A program made the translations under genes and the position numbers. From contig NZ_JAGF01000001.1 in NCBI RefSeq assembly GCF_000526515.1, forward strand, positions 124,001-188,000: a stretch of 64,000 nucleotides of DNA, in the 5' to 3' direction. Below are positions 26,746-35,780 of the stretch, in pieces (the first letter of the stretch is position 1; each line of letters starts with the position of its first letter). The notes below the pieces were generated by a model. It was not told the DNA's origin and did not search any database. It saw nothing but the letters and a program-made list of their open reading frames with translations. The DNA comes from Cellulomonas sp. KRMCY2. GTDB lineage: Bacteria; Actinomycetota; Actinomycetes; Actinomycetales; Cellulomonadaceae.

Positions 26746-26760
26746 CACCGCTAGGTAGTG
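26746..26760. promoter_or_regulatory. candidate PadR operator
   Basis: CACCGCTAGGTAGTG, an imperfect palindrome (CAC..C and G..GTG ends) 25 bp upstream of the PadR start. Position and symmetry fit autoregulation. The match is not exact. Confidence 0.3.
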
Positions 26761-26876
26761 CGCATCGATAGGTTCCGTGGTTTGCTCGGCGCACTGGCGC
26801 CGTGGGGGGAGTCCGGTCGATCCCCGCACGCCCGGGATCGACGGACACTCGCTACGCACAAAGGGGCAATCGAGAC

Positions 26877-27566
26877 GTGCACACACTCCGGAAGCCGACC
26901 CTGACGCTCATCGCCTTCGCGGCACTCGTCCTGGCCACCGCACCCGCCGCCCATGCGGAGGAACCGGACCCGCTCCAGGTCGTCGACGCGACCGGCATCG
27001 CCGGGTCGGCCGGCCTCTCGGCATCGCCCGTCGACGAACCCGAGAGCCCTGAGCTCCTCGCGTACCTCGACACCCTGTCCGAGTCCGATCGGCTGACGTT
27101 CGTCCGGACCCGACTGCCGGCCGAGCAGGTCATCGCGCGGTCCGCACCGCTGCCGATCGACGCCGCGGCCCAGCGCAGCGCGCGCCTCGCCGCGGACACC
27201 GGGTCCGCCGTGAGCCCGATGTCGACCGGGTGCTGGACCCAGCGCTGGAACGGCAGCGCCCGATCGGCCGCCGGGAACGTGCTCTACACGTACTACACGA
27301 GCGGCGGCTGGTGCTCGACCGGGTCCACCGTCACCCGGGCCTGGCTCGCGGAGGCCGGCGGCGAGACGAGCACGCCGGGCTGGCGGTACGACGGGGTCGT
27401 CAAGAGCGGCGCCGGCGTGGTGTCCAACCAGGGCCGCTCCTACGCGCAGCACCGGTTCGTCCTGCGGGTCGGCGGCTGGGACGTCCAGAGCCCCTCGCCC
27501 TGCCTGCGGGTCAGTGGCACGTCGGGCGGCACCTCGTCCGGCGCCTACACCTGCGGGATCTCCTGA
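26877..27566 (+). CDS. secreted protein of unknown function
   Basis: A 229-residue protein. A signal peptide (residues 1-27, ending APAAHA) is clear. The propeptide-like acidic region to about residue 100 is followed by a Cys-containing domain (GCWTQRWNG, WCSTGS, SPCLRVSG, YTCGIS) rich in Trp, Tyr, Gly and Ser, so it is probably a disulfide-stabilised beta-sheet domain. Four Cys could form two disulfides. GTG 26877 follows AAGGGG. I recognise no family. A strong hairpin ends the transcript. Confidence 0.7.
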   Translation: MHTLRKPTLTLIAFAALVLATAPAAHAEEPDPLQVVDATGIAGSAGLSASPVDEPESPELLAYLDTLSESDRLTFVRTRLPAEQVIARSAPLPIDAAAQRSARLAADTGSAVSPMSTGCWTQRWNGSARSAAGNVLYTYYTSGGWCSTGSTVTRAWLAEAGGETSTPGWRYDGVVKSGAGVVSNQGRSYAQHRFVLRVGGWDVQSPSPCLRVSGTSGGTSSGAYTCGIS

Positions 27567-27581
27567 GACCTCGCCCTGGGA

Positions 27582-27620
27582 CGGGCAGGGATGGCCCGCA
27601 GGGGGAGCCATCCCTGCCCG
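27582..27620 (+). terminator. intrinsic-type terminator hairpin
   Basis: CGGGCAGGGATGGC and its perfect complement GCCATCCCTGCCCG, 14 bp with an 11-nt loop, starting 16 nt after the secreted-protein stop. No T-tract follows, which is usual in high-GC actinobacteria. Confidence 0.75.
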
Positions 27621-27765
27621 GTTCGGCCGGGCAGCGTTGCCCGCCGGCCCGATGTGAGCCGATGGTCCGGCGGGTCGGCCGGGCGGCATGCAACGATCTT
27701 GGCGTTGCAGTCGTCCAGGGTGATGGACAGGTCCGCGCGGACCCCATCAGCAGCGAGGGGGAACG

Positions 27766-29709
27766 GTGCACGAGCGCACACATGCAGGGCCCGCACGATC
27801 GCTTGTCGCAGCATGCGCCGCTGGTGCGCTCGTGCTCGTCGGCCTGACGGCGTGCACGCCGGGACGCCCCGAGCCGGAGGCCGCCGCCCAGGCGCTGGCC
27901 GACGGGATCGCAGGCGGTGACCTCACGGACGTGCCCCTGACCGGCACGACACCGGCGGACGCCACCGCTGCGCTCACGGCGGCGATCGCTGGGCTCGACC
28001 CGCTGCGGCCCACGATCGAGGTCGGCGAGATCACTGTCGACGAGGAGGGTGAGACTCCGACGGCGGCCGCGCCGCTGACCTTCACCTGGGACGTCGACGA
28101 GGGCGACCTGGACTGGACCTACACGACGACCGCACAGCTCGAGCTGGTCGAGGACGAGTGGCTCGCCCAGTGGTCGACCTTCCTCGTCGCACCTGATCTC
28201 GGCGCGGAGGAGGTCCTGACCACCCGGCGGGTGGCCGCCGAGCGTGCGAACGTGCTCGGCGCGGGCGGCTCGGCCGTGCTCGTCGAGCCACGCTCGATCC
28301 AGCGGCTCGGGGTGGACAAGACGCGCGTCGACGCGGCCGGCCGGCCCGAGGCGGCACGACAGGTGGCCGAGCTGCTCGGGCTCGACCCGGTCGCCTACGC
28401 CGAGCAGGTCGCCGCAGCCGGGGAGAAGGCCTTCGTCGAGGCGCTCATCGTGCGCACCGAGAACCCGGGTGTCGACCTGACCGCGTTCGCCGCGATCCCG
28501 GGCGCGCTGGCCGTCGACGACATGATGCCGCTGGGCCCCAGTCGCAGGTTCGCCCGCCCGATCCTCGGCGCAGCGGGCCCGGCGACGGCCGAGATCATCG
28601 ATGAGTCCGCGGGCGCGATCGCCGCCGGTGACACGGCGGGGCTCTCCGGCCTGCAGCGCCAGTACGACGAGCAGCTGCGTGGCCGGCCCGGGCTCACGAT
28701 CCTCGCGACGCGGCAGGAGCCGGCGGCCGAGCGCGAGCTCTTCCACATCGACCCGGTGCCGGGCGAACCCCTGGTGACGACCCTCAACCCGACCTTTCAG
28801 GACGCTGCGGAGACGGTCCTGGAGAATGTCGTGCCGGCCAGCGGGATCGTCGCGATCCGTGCGTCGACCGGTGAGGTCCTCGCCGCGGCGAGCGGACCGG
28901 GCGGTGCGGGCTACTCCACCGCGACCCTCGGCACCTACGCCCCCGGATCGGTGTTCAAGGTGGTCAGCTCGCTCGCCCTGCTCCGCGCAGGCCTGACGCC
29001 GGACACCGCCGTGGAGTGCCCCACGAGCACGACCGTCGACGGGCGGACCTTCAGCAACTTCCCCGACTACCCGGCGGCTGCGAACGGGACCATCCCGCTG
29101 CGCACCGCAGTCGCGCAGTCGTGCAACACGGCCTTCATCGGGTCGCGTGACCTGGCACCGCAGCAGGCCCTGGTCGACGCCGCGGCTTCGCTCGGGCTGG
29201 GCGTCGAGCAGTCCCTCGGCTTCCCGTCGTTCCTCGGGTCGGTCCCGGCGGACTCGACCGGGACCGAACATGCGGCGTCGATGATCGGACAGGGCCGCAT
29301 CCAGGTCTCACCGCTGGCGATGGCTGCGGTCGCGGCGTCGGTCGCGAGCGGTCGGACGGTCGTGCCCTGGCTGGTCGGGTCGGCACCACCCGCCGCCGCC
29401 GCCGCGGCCACCCCGCTGACGGCGGCCGAGACCGAGGCCCTGCAGGCGCTGATGCGCGCGGTCGTCACGGAGGGTGGCGCGACCTTCCTGCAGGACGTCC
29501 CCGGACCCGAGGTGCTGGCCAAGACCGGCACCGCCCAGACGGGCTCCGGTGCGGAGCTGCACAACCACGCCTGGATGATCGCCGTGCACGGAGACCTCGC
29601 CGTCGCGGTGTTCGTCGAGAGCGGTGAGTACGGGTCGACCACCGCAGGACCGCTGCTCGAGCAGTTCCTCACCGCGACGGCGACGGCGACCGCGACCGCG
29701 GCGGGCTGA
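27766..29709 (+). CDS. class B penicillin-binding protein, lipoprotein
   Basis: A 647-residue transpeptidase. A lipobox (LVGLTAC, Cys near residue 30) suggests membrane attachment by lipid rather than a transmembrane helix. An NTF2-like domain (about 35-150) and a dimerisation region precede the transpeptidase domain with all three motifs: Ser395-x-x-Lys398 (SVFK), Ser452-Cys-Asn454, and Lys586-Thr-Gly-Thr. Expected role: peptidoglycan cross-linking; the NTF2-like plus transpeptidase layout resembles MecA/PbpA-type class B enzymes. GTG 27766 follows GAGGGG. The C-terminus ends in an Ala-Thr repeat (TATATATATA). It is convergent with the S4-domain gene. Confidence 0.9.
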   Translation: MHERTHAGPARSLVAACAAGALVLVGLTACTPGRPEPEAAAQALADGIAGGDLTDVPLTGTTPADATAALTAAIAGLDPLRPTIEVGEITVDEEGETPTAAAPLTFTWDVDEGDLDWTYTTTAQLELVEDEWLAQWSTFLVAPDLGAEEVLTTRRVAAERANVLGAGGSAVLVEPRSIQRLGVDKTRVDAAGRPEAARQVAELLGLDPVAYAEQVAAAGEKAFVEALIVRTENPGVDLTAFAAIPGALAVDDMMPLGPSRRFARPILGAAGPATAEIIDESAGAIAAGDTAGLSGLQRQYDEQLRGRPGLTILATRQEPAAERELFHIDPVPGEPLVTTLNPTFQDAAETVLENVVPASGIVAIRASTGEVLAAASGPGGAGYSTATLGTYAPGSVFKVVSSLALLRAGLTPDTAVECPTSTTVDGRTFSNFPDYPAAANGTIPLRTAVAQSCNTAFIGSRDLAPQQALVDAAASLGLGVEQSLGFPSFLGSVPADSTGTEHAASMIGQGRIQVSPLAMAAVAASVASGRTVVPWLVGSAPPAAAAAATPLTAAETEALQALMRAVVTEGGATFLQDVPGPEVLAKTGTAQTGSGAELHNHAWMIAVHGDLAVAVFVESGEYGSTTAGPLLEQFLTATATATATAAG

Positions 29710-29770
29710 CCGACGGCTGGGCTGACCGACACCCGGGCTGGCCGACACGCGGGCTGACCGACGGCTGGGC
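29701..29770. repeat. imperfect tandem repeat at a convergent junction
   Basis: The 22-bp sequence beginning GCGGGCTGACCGACGGCTGG occurs at 29701 and again at 29749. Related GGCTGACCGAC units lie between. The first copy contains the penicillin-binding protein stop codon. Confidence 0.65.
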
Positions 29771-29802
29771 CGGCGGACACGTGCCTGCGTGCCCGGACGA
29801 GC

Positions 29803-30186
29803 TCAGTGGCCCCGGAACCGCTCGATGTCGCGTCGCTCACGCTTCGTCGGTCGCCCCGCGCCGCGGTCCCGCACCGGCACCGCCGGGATCTCGGTGCGCG
29901 GTGGCGGCGGCGGCGTGTTGTCCACGAGCACCTCGGCGACCAGCGCGGCCCCGACCCGCTTCTCGATCACCCGGGAGACCACCACGATCCGCTCGAGCCC
30001 GCCGGCACGGACCCGCACCTCGTCGCCCACGCGGACCTGGGTGGCCGGCTTGGCGCGGTCACCGTTGACCTTCACGTGCCCGGAGCGGATGGCGGCTGCG
30101 CCGACGGCCCGGGTGCGGAAGAGGCGGGCGGCCCAGGTCCACCGGTCCACCCGGGTCGACGACGGCGTCGCGCCGGCTCCTGGCAC
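29803..30186 (-). CDS. hslR: S4-domain RNA-binding protein, Hsp15-like
   Basis: A 127-residue protein. The S4 domain covers about residues 12-60 (VDRWTWAARLFRTRAVGAAAI, SGHVKVNGDRAK). The C-terminal GAGRPTKRERRDIERF is typical of HslR/Hsp15 proteins, which bind 50S subunits carrying a stalled peptidyl-tRNA. GGAGG precedes GTG 30186. It is convergent with the penicillin-binding protein gene. Confidence 0.85.
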   Translation of the reverse strand: MPGAGATPSSTRVDRWTWAARLFRTRAVGAAAIRSGHVKVNGDRAKPATQVRVGDEVRVRAGGLERIVVVSRVIEKRVGAALVAEVLVDNTPPPPPRTEIPAVPVRDRGAGRPTKRERRDIERFRGH

Positions 30187-30267
30187 GCGACCTCCCTCGT
30201 CCGGTCGAGCGGTCGCGGCGTGCGGCCACCGTCAACGGTAGCCCTGCCGCGACCGCTCCTCCCCTGC

Positions 30268-30888
30268 CTACTTCACGAGCGCGAAACCACCGGTCCAGCC
30301 GATCTTCTCGGTCGCGGCCAGCGTCAGCTGCAGGAAGCCGAGCGACTCCAGCTCGCGCGCACGCCTGAGGGACCCGGCGTCGACCGCGATCAGCCCACCA
30401 CCCTCGACCACGGCTGCGACGGCGGTCTTGGCATCGGCGTCGTCCCCGGCGATCAGCACCGTGGTCGTCGTGCCGCCGACCGCACGGGTCGCGAGGGTCG
30501 CAGCGAACGTCGTGTTGAACGCCTTGACCACGCGGGCCTCGGGCACGAGCGCCTGGATCACAGCGGCGGCCGAGCCGTCCGCCGGGACGACGAGGCTGTC
30601 GAAGGTCGAGAAGTCGAGCGGGTTGGTCACGTCGACCAGGACCTTGCCGGCCAGCGTGCCGGCGTAGACCCCGAGCACCTCGCCGACCGCCGGGTAGGGC
30701 ACCGCGAGCACGACGACGTCGCCCGCGATCGGGTCGCCGATCGTGCCGGACGCAGCACCGCTGGATGCCGCCGCCTGCGCCGCCTTGCCCGCGTCGCGCG
30801 CCAGGATCTGGACGGCGTGGCCGCTCGCGACGGCGATGCCCGCGACGGCCTGACCGATGGACCCGGCGCCGATGATGGTGACAGTCAT
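30268..30888 (-). CDS. Rossmann-fold reductase, NADPH/F420 oxidoreductase-like
   Basis: A 206-residue protein starting MTVTIIGAGSIGQAVAG, the dinucleotide-binding loop of the F420-dependent NADP oxidoreductase/ProC-like family. VVVLAVPYPAV and VDVTNPLDF are also typical. The substrate is unknown. The longer in-frame start lacks a ribosome site; GGGAGAAC precedes ATG 30888. Divergence from a MarR regulator suggests control by it, perhaps in response to redox stress. Confidence 0.83.
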   Translation of the reverse strand: MTVTIIGAGSIGQAVAGIAVASGHAVQILARDAGKAAQAAASSGAASGTIGDPIAGDVVVLAVPYPAVGEVLGVYAGTLAGKVLVDVTNPLDFSTFDSLVVPADGSAAAVIQALVPEARVVKAFNTTFAATLATRAVGGTTTTVLIAGDDADAKTAVAAVVEGGGLIAVDAGSLRRARELESLGFLQLTLAATEKIGWTGGFALVK

Positions 30889-30991
30889 GACGTTCTCCCT
30901 GGCGATGTGGTGGACGGTGCGGTGTGCCGGTGGCGACGCACGCACCTGATTGAAGCAACAACTAAATCATCGACCTGAATGGTTGTCGTGT

Positions 30992-31000
30992 CAACTGTTG
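30992..31000. promoter_or_regulatory. candidate MarR operator
   Basis: CAACTGTTG, a 9-bp palindrome, in the 127-bp divergent gap between the reductase and marR starts. A related GCAACAACT half lies near 30955. Position fits a MarR binding site. Confidence 0.35.
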
Positions 31001-31002
31001 GC

Positions 31003-31008
31003 TACCAT
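31003..31008 (+). promoter_or_regulatory. candidate -10 (TACCAT), leaderless promoter
   Basis: TACCAT, then 7 nt, then the ATG of the MarR gene. Confidence 0.4.
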
Positions 31009-31015
31009 CGTCACC

Positions 31016-31552
31016 ATGAGCGACCGACCGCAGGGCACCGAGGACGTCCGCTGGCTGAGCCCCGACGAGCTGCGTGCGTGGGTCCGCCTGCAGGCCGTCG
31101 TCGAGCTCCTGCCCGGTGCCCTCGACAGCCAGCTGCGGCGCGACGCGAACCTGTCGCACTACGAGTACCTGCTGCTCGCGATGCTCTCCGAGGCACCCGG
31201 ACGGACGCTGCGCATGTCGGAGCTCGCCTCGGCGACCAACGCGACGCTGCCACGCCTGTCGCACGTCGTGACGCGGCTCGAGGCCCGCGGCTACGTGGCG
31301 CGGACCCCGTCCCCGGAGGATCGGCGCGCGACCCTCGCGAGCCTGACCGCCGAGGGCTGGGCCAAGGTCGTCGCGAGCGCACCCGGCCACGTCGGCGCCG
31401 TGCGCGGGCACGTGCTCGACGCGCTCACGGCCGAGCAGGTCGCCCAGCTGTCCGCGATCACGTCCGCGATCGTGCGCACCCTCGACCCGACCAACCGGCT
31501 GCACGCCCTGGCCGACGACGACAGCCGCCCGACCCCGCCTGCCGCCGTGTGA
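31016..31552 (+). CDS. MarR-family transcriptional regulator
   Basis: A 178-residue regulator. Winged helix-turn-helix: YEYLLLAMLSEAPGRTLRM, SELASATNATLPRLSHVVTRLEARG and the wing RTPSPEDRRATLASLT. It should bind as a dimer and respond to a small ligand or oxidant; no Cys is present in the visible DNA-binding part, so Cys oxidation is unlikely. It is divergent from the Rossmann reductase. Confidence 0.92.
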   Translation: MSDRPQGTEDVRWLSPDELRAWVRLQAVVELLPGALDSQLRRDANLSHYEYLLLAMLSEAPGRTLRMSELASATNATLPRLSHVVTRLEARGYVARTPSPEDRRATLASLTAEGWAKVVASAPGHVGAVRGHVLDALTAEQVAQLSAITSAIVRTLDPTNRLHALADDDSRPTPPAAV

Positions 31553-31568
31553 CGTGGTGCCACCGGCT

Positions 31569-31604
31569 GCAGCGGTGCCGCCGCGTGCTGCGGTGCAGCC
31601 GCGT
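31569..31604. repeat. 18-bp tandem repeat at a convergent junction
   Basis: GCAGCGGTGCCGCCGCGT followed by GCTGCGGTGCAGCCGCGT (16 of 18 identical), between the convergent marR and pgi genes. Confidence 0.6.
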
Positions 31605-31609
31605 GCCGC

Positions 31610-33292
31610 CTACCGGCGGTGTGCCAGGTAGTACTCGATCAGCCCACGCGTCGACGCGTCCTGGCCCGCGAGGGCCGTGGGGTCGCCGGCGACGGCCGGC
31701 GCCACCTGGGTCGCGAGCATCTTGCCGAGCTCGACGCCCCACTGGTCGAACGAGTCGATGCCCCAGACGATGCCCTGCACGAAGGTGATGTGCTCGTACA
31801 GCGCGATCAGCTGACCGAGCACCGACGGCGTCAGCGCCGGCGCCATGATCGACGTCGTCGGCCGGTTGCCGCTGAACACGCGCGCCGGGATGACGTCCTC
31901 GGCGGTCCCGTCGGCCCGCACCTCCTCGGCCGTCCGGCCGAAGGCCAGCGCCTTGGTCTGGGCGAAGAAGTTCGCGAGGAACAGGGCGTGGACGTCCGAC
32001 TCACCGTCCCGCAGGGGGTGCGCCGGGGTCGCGACCGCGATGAAGTCGGCCGGTACCAGCCGGGTGCCCTGGTGGATGAGCTGGTAGAACGCGTGCTGCC
32101 CGTTGGTGCCCGGCTCGCCCCAGAACACCTCGCCGGTCTGGGTCGTGACAGGGGTGCCGTCCCAGCGGACCGACTTGCCGTTGGACTCCATGGTCAGCTG
32201 CTGCAGGTACGCCGCGAAGCGGTGCAGGTACTGCGCGTACGGCAGGACGGCGTGCGTGTGGGCGCCGAGGAAGTTCACGTACCAGACGTTGAGCAGGCCC
32301 ATCAGGACCGGCACGTTCTGGGCGAACGGGGTCGTGCGGAAGTGCTCGTCGACCGTGTGAAACCCGGCCAGCAGGTCACGGAAGCCGTCCGGCCCGATGG
32401 CTATCGCGAGCGAGGTGCCGATCGCGGAGTCCATCGAGTACCGGCCACCGACCCAGTCCCAGAAACCGAACGCGTTGGCCGGGTCGATGCCGAACGCCTC
32501 GACCTTGTCCAGGGCTGTGGAGACGGCGACGAAGTGCCGTGCCACCGCCCCGATGCGCGCCTCCTCGCTGTCGCCGATGAGGCCGGCCGCGGCGAGCTCG
32601 TGCCACAGCCAGGCCCGCGCCAGCCGGGCGTTCGTCAGGGTCTCCAGGGTGCCGAAGGTCTTGGACGCGACGATGAACAGCGTCGTGGTCGGGTCGAGGC
32701 CCTTGAGCGTCTCGGCGACGTCGGCCGGGTCGATGTTCGACACGAAGCGCAGCTCGATGCCGTCCTGGACGTAGGGCTTGAGGGCCTCGTACGCCATGAC
32801 CGGTCCCAGGTCGGAGCCGCCGATGCCGATGTTGACGACCGTGCGCACCGCGGCGCCGGTGACCCCGGTCCACTGCCCGCTGCGGACCTGGTCGGCGAAG
32901 GCCAGGACCTTGCTGAGCTCGGCCTGGACGTCGGCGTCGACGTCCTGCCCGTCGATGACCAGGGCCGGCGTCGCGCCGACGGGACGGCGCAGCGCGGTGT
33001 GCAGCACGGCACGGTTCTCGGTGACGTTGATCCGCTCGCCGGCGAACATCGCCGCGATGCGACCGGACAGGTCGACCTCCTGCGCGAGACGCACGAGCAG
33101 CTCGAGGGTCTCGTCGGTCACGAGGTTCTTGGACAGGTCCACGTGCAGGTCACCGGCGGTGCGCGTGAACCGGCTGCCGCGCTCGGGGTCGGCCGCGAAC
33201 CAGCCGCGCAGGTCCGGGGTGAGTGCTGCCTGGTGCGCCGTCAGGTCGCCCCAGGCGGGGGTGGTCGTGGCATCGATCGGTAGGGTGGTCAC
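31610..33292 (-). CDS. pgi: glucose-6-phosphate isomerase
   Basis: A 560-residue enzyme interconverting glucose-6-phosphate and fructose-6-phosphate. Seen: [11 protein letters not shown] near residue 157, the active-site region ([23 protein letters not shown]) and the C-terminal signature [13 protein letters not shown] 33292 ([10 protein letters not shown]) follows AGGAGG 7 nt earlier, ruling out the 150-residue in-frame extension. It is divergent from the GH3 beta-glucosidase, so glucose released outside could feed directly into this step. Confidence 0.96.
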   Translation of the reverse strand: MTTLPIDATTTPAWGDLTAHQAALTPDLRGWFAADPERGSRFTRTAGDLHVDLSKNLVTDETLELLVRLAQEVDLSGRIAAMFAGERINVTENRAVLHTALRRPVGATPALVIDGQDVDADVQAELSKVLAFADQVRSGQWTGVTGAAVRTVVNIGIGGSDLGPVMAYEALKPYVQDGIELRFVSNIDPADVAETLKGLDPTTTLFIVASKTFGTLETLTNARLARAWLWHELAAAGLIGDSEEARIGAVARHFVAVSTALDKVEAFGIDPANAFGFWDWVGGRYSMDSAIGTSLAIAIGPDGFRDLLAGFHTVDEHFRTTPFAQNVPVLMGLLNVWYVNFLGAHTHAVLPYAQYLHRFAAYLQQLTMESNGKSVRWDGTPVTTQTGEVFWGEPGTNGQHAFYQLIHQGTRLVPADFIAVATPAHPLRDGESDVHALFLANFFAQTKALAFGRTAEEVRADGTAEDVIPARVFSGNRPTTSIMAPALTPSVLGQLIALYEHITFVQGIVWGIDSFDQWGVELGKMLATQVAPAVAGDPTALAGQDASTRGLIEYYLAHRR

Positions 33293-33380
33293 GTTGCAGC
33301 CTCCTGCTGGGTGTCGCCACCACCGTATTGCCCCCGACGCGGCCGGTACACCGGACCTCCGACCGTGGAACGATTCCGAC

Positions 33381-35255
33381 GTGACCCAGCCGACACGGCC
33401 CTGCGCCCTGCTCGTCGCCGTCGCCGTCGCGTTCCTGGCGGGCTGCACGGCCGCGACACCCGATGGGCCCCCGGAGCCGGACCCCAGCACCTCCGCGCAG
33501 CGCGCGGGGCTGCCGTACCTGGACGCCTCGCTGCCGACCGCCGCCCGCGTCGCCGACCTGCTCGGCCGGATGGACCTGGCCGACAAGGTGGGCCAGATGA
33601 CCCAGGCCGAGCGCTCCGTCGTCTCGCCGGAGGCGGTGGCCGAGCTCCGGCTGGGCTCGGTCCTCAGCGGCGGCGGCTCCGTCCCTGAGCCGAACACCGT
33701 CGAGGGCTGGGCCGACCTGGTCGACGGCCTGCAGCAGGGTGCGCTGAGCACTCCCCTGGGGATCCCGATCCTCTACGGCGTCGATGCCGTGCACGGCCAC
33801 AACAACCTGGCCGGTGCGACGGTGTTCCCGCACAACATCGGGCTCGGCGCCACGCGCGACCCGGACCTCGTCGAGGCGATCGGCCGGGCCACGGCGGTCG
33901 AGGTCGCGGCAACCGGCGTGGACTGGACCTTCGCCCCGTGCCTGTGCGTCGTGCGGGACGACCGCTGGGGCCGGTCGTACGAGTCGTTCGGCGAGGACCC
34001 GGCGATCGTCGGCGCGATGACGTCCGTCGTCACCGGGCTCCAGACCGAGTCCCTCGGCTCGGAGCCGACCTCGATCCTCGCGACCGCCAAGCACTACGTC
34101 GGTGACGGCGGGACGACCGGTGGCACGGACCAGGGCGACACGGAGCTGAGCGAGGCCGAGCTGCGCGCGATCCACCTCGCGCCGTACCTCGCGGCGATCG
34201 AGCGCGGCGTCGGCTCGGTGATGGTGTCCTTCAGCAGCTGGAACGGCGACAAGCTGCACGGTGACGCGTACCTGATCACCGACGTCCTCAAGGGCGAGCT
34301 GGGCTTCGACGGCTTCGTCGTCAGCGACTGGGCCGGCGTCGACCAGCTCGACGGAGCCGAGGGCGCCAGCCGGCAGGACGTCGTGCAGGCGGTCAACGCG
34401 GGCGTCGACATGGTCATGGTCCCCTACGAGTACGAGTCCTTCATCGCGACCCTGACCTCGGTCGTCGAGGACGGCGACGTGCCGAGGGAGCGCATCGACG
34501 ACGCCGTGCGGCGGATCCTGACGGCCAAGGTCGAGCTCGGCCTGTTCGAGGCGCCGATGACCGACCGGAGCCTGGCCGGCGAGGTCGGCAGCTCCGAGCA
34601 CCGGGCCCTTGCCCGGCGGGCTGTCGCCGAGTCCCTCGTCGTGCTGCAGAACTCCGGCGCCCTGCCGATCGTCGAGGGTGCACGCGTCCTGGTGACCGGC
34701 TCGAACGCCGACGACGTCGGCAACCAGTCCGGCGGCTGGACGCTCACCTGGCAGGGCGCGAGCGGCGACATCGTGCCCGGGACCACGATCCTCGAAGGGC
34801 TCCAGGAGGCCCTCGGCGACGACCGGGTGACCTACGCGCCCGACGCCGAGGATGCCGAGATCACGGCCGGCGACCACGACGTCGCGGTGGCCGTCGTCGG
34901 CGAGACCCCGTACGCCGAGTTCGAGGGCGACCGACCCGGCGGCGTGCGCCTGTCCCCGGCCGACCTCGCCCTCCTCGACCGGCTCCACGCCGCCGGGCTG
35001 CCGACGGTGGTGGTCGTCGTCAGCGGCAGGCCGATGGACGTGACAGCGCTGCTCGACTGGACCGACGCACTCGTGGCAGCCTGGCTGCCCGGCACCGAGG
35101 GAGCCGGGGTCGCGGACGTGCTGACCGGGGCGGTCCGGCCGAGCGGGACCCTGCCGGTGAGCTGGCCGCGATCCACCGACCGACCGGTCAACGACGGCGA
35201 CGGCAGCTCACCGTTGTTCGGGCTGGGTGCGGGACTGACGTACGAGGAGCGATGA
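33381..35255 (+). CDS. GH3 beta-glucosidase-type lipoprotein
   Basis: A 624-residue glycoside hydrolase family 3 enzyme. The lipobox (AFLAGC, Cys near residue 20) indicates attachment to the outer face of the membrane. The first domain holds KHYVGDGGT and the nucleophile Asp316 in VSDWAGVD; the second domain has [13 protein letters not shown]. It most resembles exo-acting beta-glucosidases on oligosaccharides from cellulose or beta-glucan. The GTG start has no strong ribosome site. It overlaps the acetyltransferase gene by ATGA. Confidence 0.92.
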   Translation: MTQPTRPCALLVAVAVAFLAGCTAATPDGPPEPDPSTSAQRAGLPYLDASLPTAARVADLLGRMDLADKVGQMTQAERSVVSPEAVAELRLGSVLSGGGSVPEPNTVEGWADLVDGLQQGALSTPLGIPILYGVDAVHGHNNLAGATVFPHNIGLGATRDPDLVEAIGRATAVEVAATGVDWTFAPCLCVVRDDRWGRSYESFGEDPAIVGAMTSVVTGLQTESLGSEPTSILATAKHYVGDGGTTGGTDQGDTELSEAELRAIHLAPYLAAIERGVGSVMVSFSSWNGDKLHGDAYLITDVLKGELGFDGFVVSDWAGVDQLDGAEGASRQDVVQAVNAGVDMVMVPYEYESFIATLTSVVEDGDVPRERIDDAVRRILTAKVELGLFEAPMTDRSLAGEVGSSEHRALARRAVAESLVVLQNSGALPIVEGARVLVTGSNADDVGNQSGGWTLTWQGASGDIVPGTTILEGLQEALGDDRVTYAPDAEDAEITAGDHDVAVAVVGETPYAEFEGDRPGGVRLSPADLALLDRLHAAGLPTVVVVVSGRPMDVTALLDWTDALVAAWLPGTEGAGVADVLTGAVRPSGTLPVSWPRSTDRPVNDGDGSSPLFGLGAGLTYEER

Positions 35256-35758
35256 CCGTGACAGAAGCCCGGATCCGGCCGATGACCGGCACCGACTGGC
35301 CGTCGGTCGGTGCCGTCTACGCGGCCGGGATCGCGACCGGCCAGGCGACCTTCGAGACCGAGGTGCCGTCCTGGGAGTCCTGGGACGCCGCGCACACGGC
35401 GGAGCACCGCATGGTCCTGACCGACGCGGCGGGGAGTCTCCTCGGCTGGGCTGCGTGCAGCACCGTGAGCGACCGGTGCGTCTACGCGGGGGTGCTCGAG
35501 CTCAGCGTGTACGTCGCCCCGGACGCCCGCGGCCGTGGCGTCGGCTCGGCGCTGCTGGCCGCCGTGATCGGCTCGACCGAGGCCGCGGGCGTCTGGACCC
35601 TGCAGGCCGGCATCTTCGCGGAGAACACCGCGAGCCTCACGCTGCACGCGCGGCACGGCTTCCGGGTCGTCGGGACGCGCGAACGGCTCGGTCAGCGCGA
35701 CGGGCAGTGGCGCGACGTCGTGCTCGTGGAGCGCCGCAGCAGCACGGTCGGCTGCTGA
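35252..35758 (+). CDS. GNAT acetyltransferase, phosphinothricin acetyltransferase-like
   Basis: A 168-residue acetyltransferase: IRPMTGTDWPSVGAVYAAGIATGQATFET at the N-terminus is typical of the Pat/Bar/MddA group. The acetyl-CoA loop is DARGRGVGSALL near residue 95. These enzymes acetylate phosphinothricin, methionine sulfoximine or related amino acids; which is unknown. ATGA overlap with the beta-glucosidase gene means it is translated with it, an odd pairing. Confidence 0.85.
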   Translation: MTVTEARIRPMTGTDWPSVGAVYAAGIATGQATFETEVPSWESWDAAHTAEHRMVLTDAAGSLLGWAACSTVSDRCVYAGVLELSVYVAPDARGRGVGSALLAAVIGSTEAAGVWTLQAGIFAENTASLTLHARHGFRVVGTRERLGQRDGQWRDVVLVERRSSTVGC

Positions 35759-35780
35759 GAGGCCGCCGGCTGCGGGGAGG

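Noticed and set aside
27567-27765. Possible small RNA between the secreted protein and the penicillin-binding protein
   Set aside because: The hairpin at 27582 is best read as the terminator of the upstream gene. No independent promoter is clear.
33293-33751. 150-residue N-terminal extension of pgi
   Set aside because: Not PGI-like, overlaps the divergent GH3 gene, and AGGAGG marks GTG 33292.
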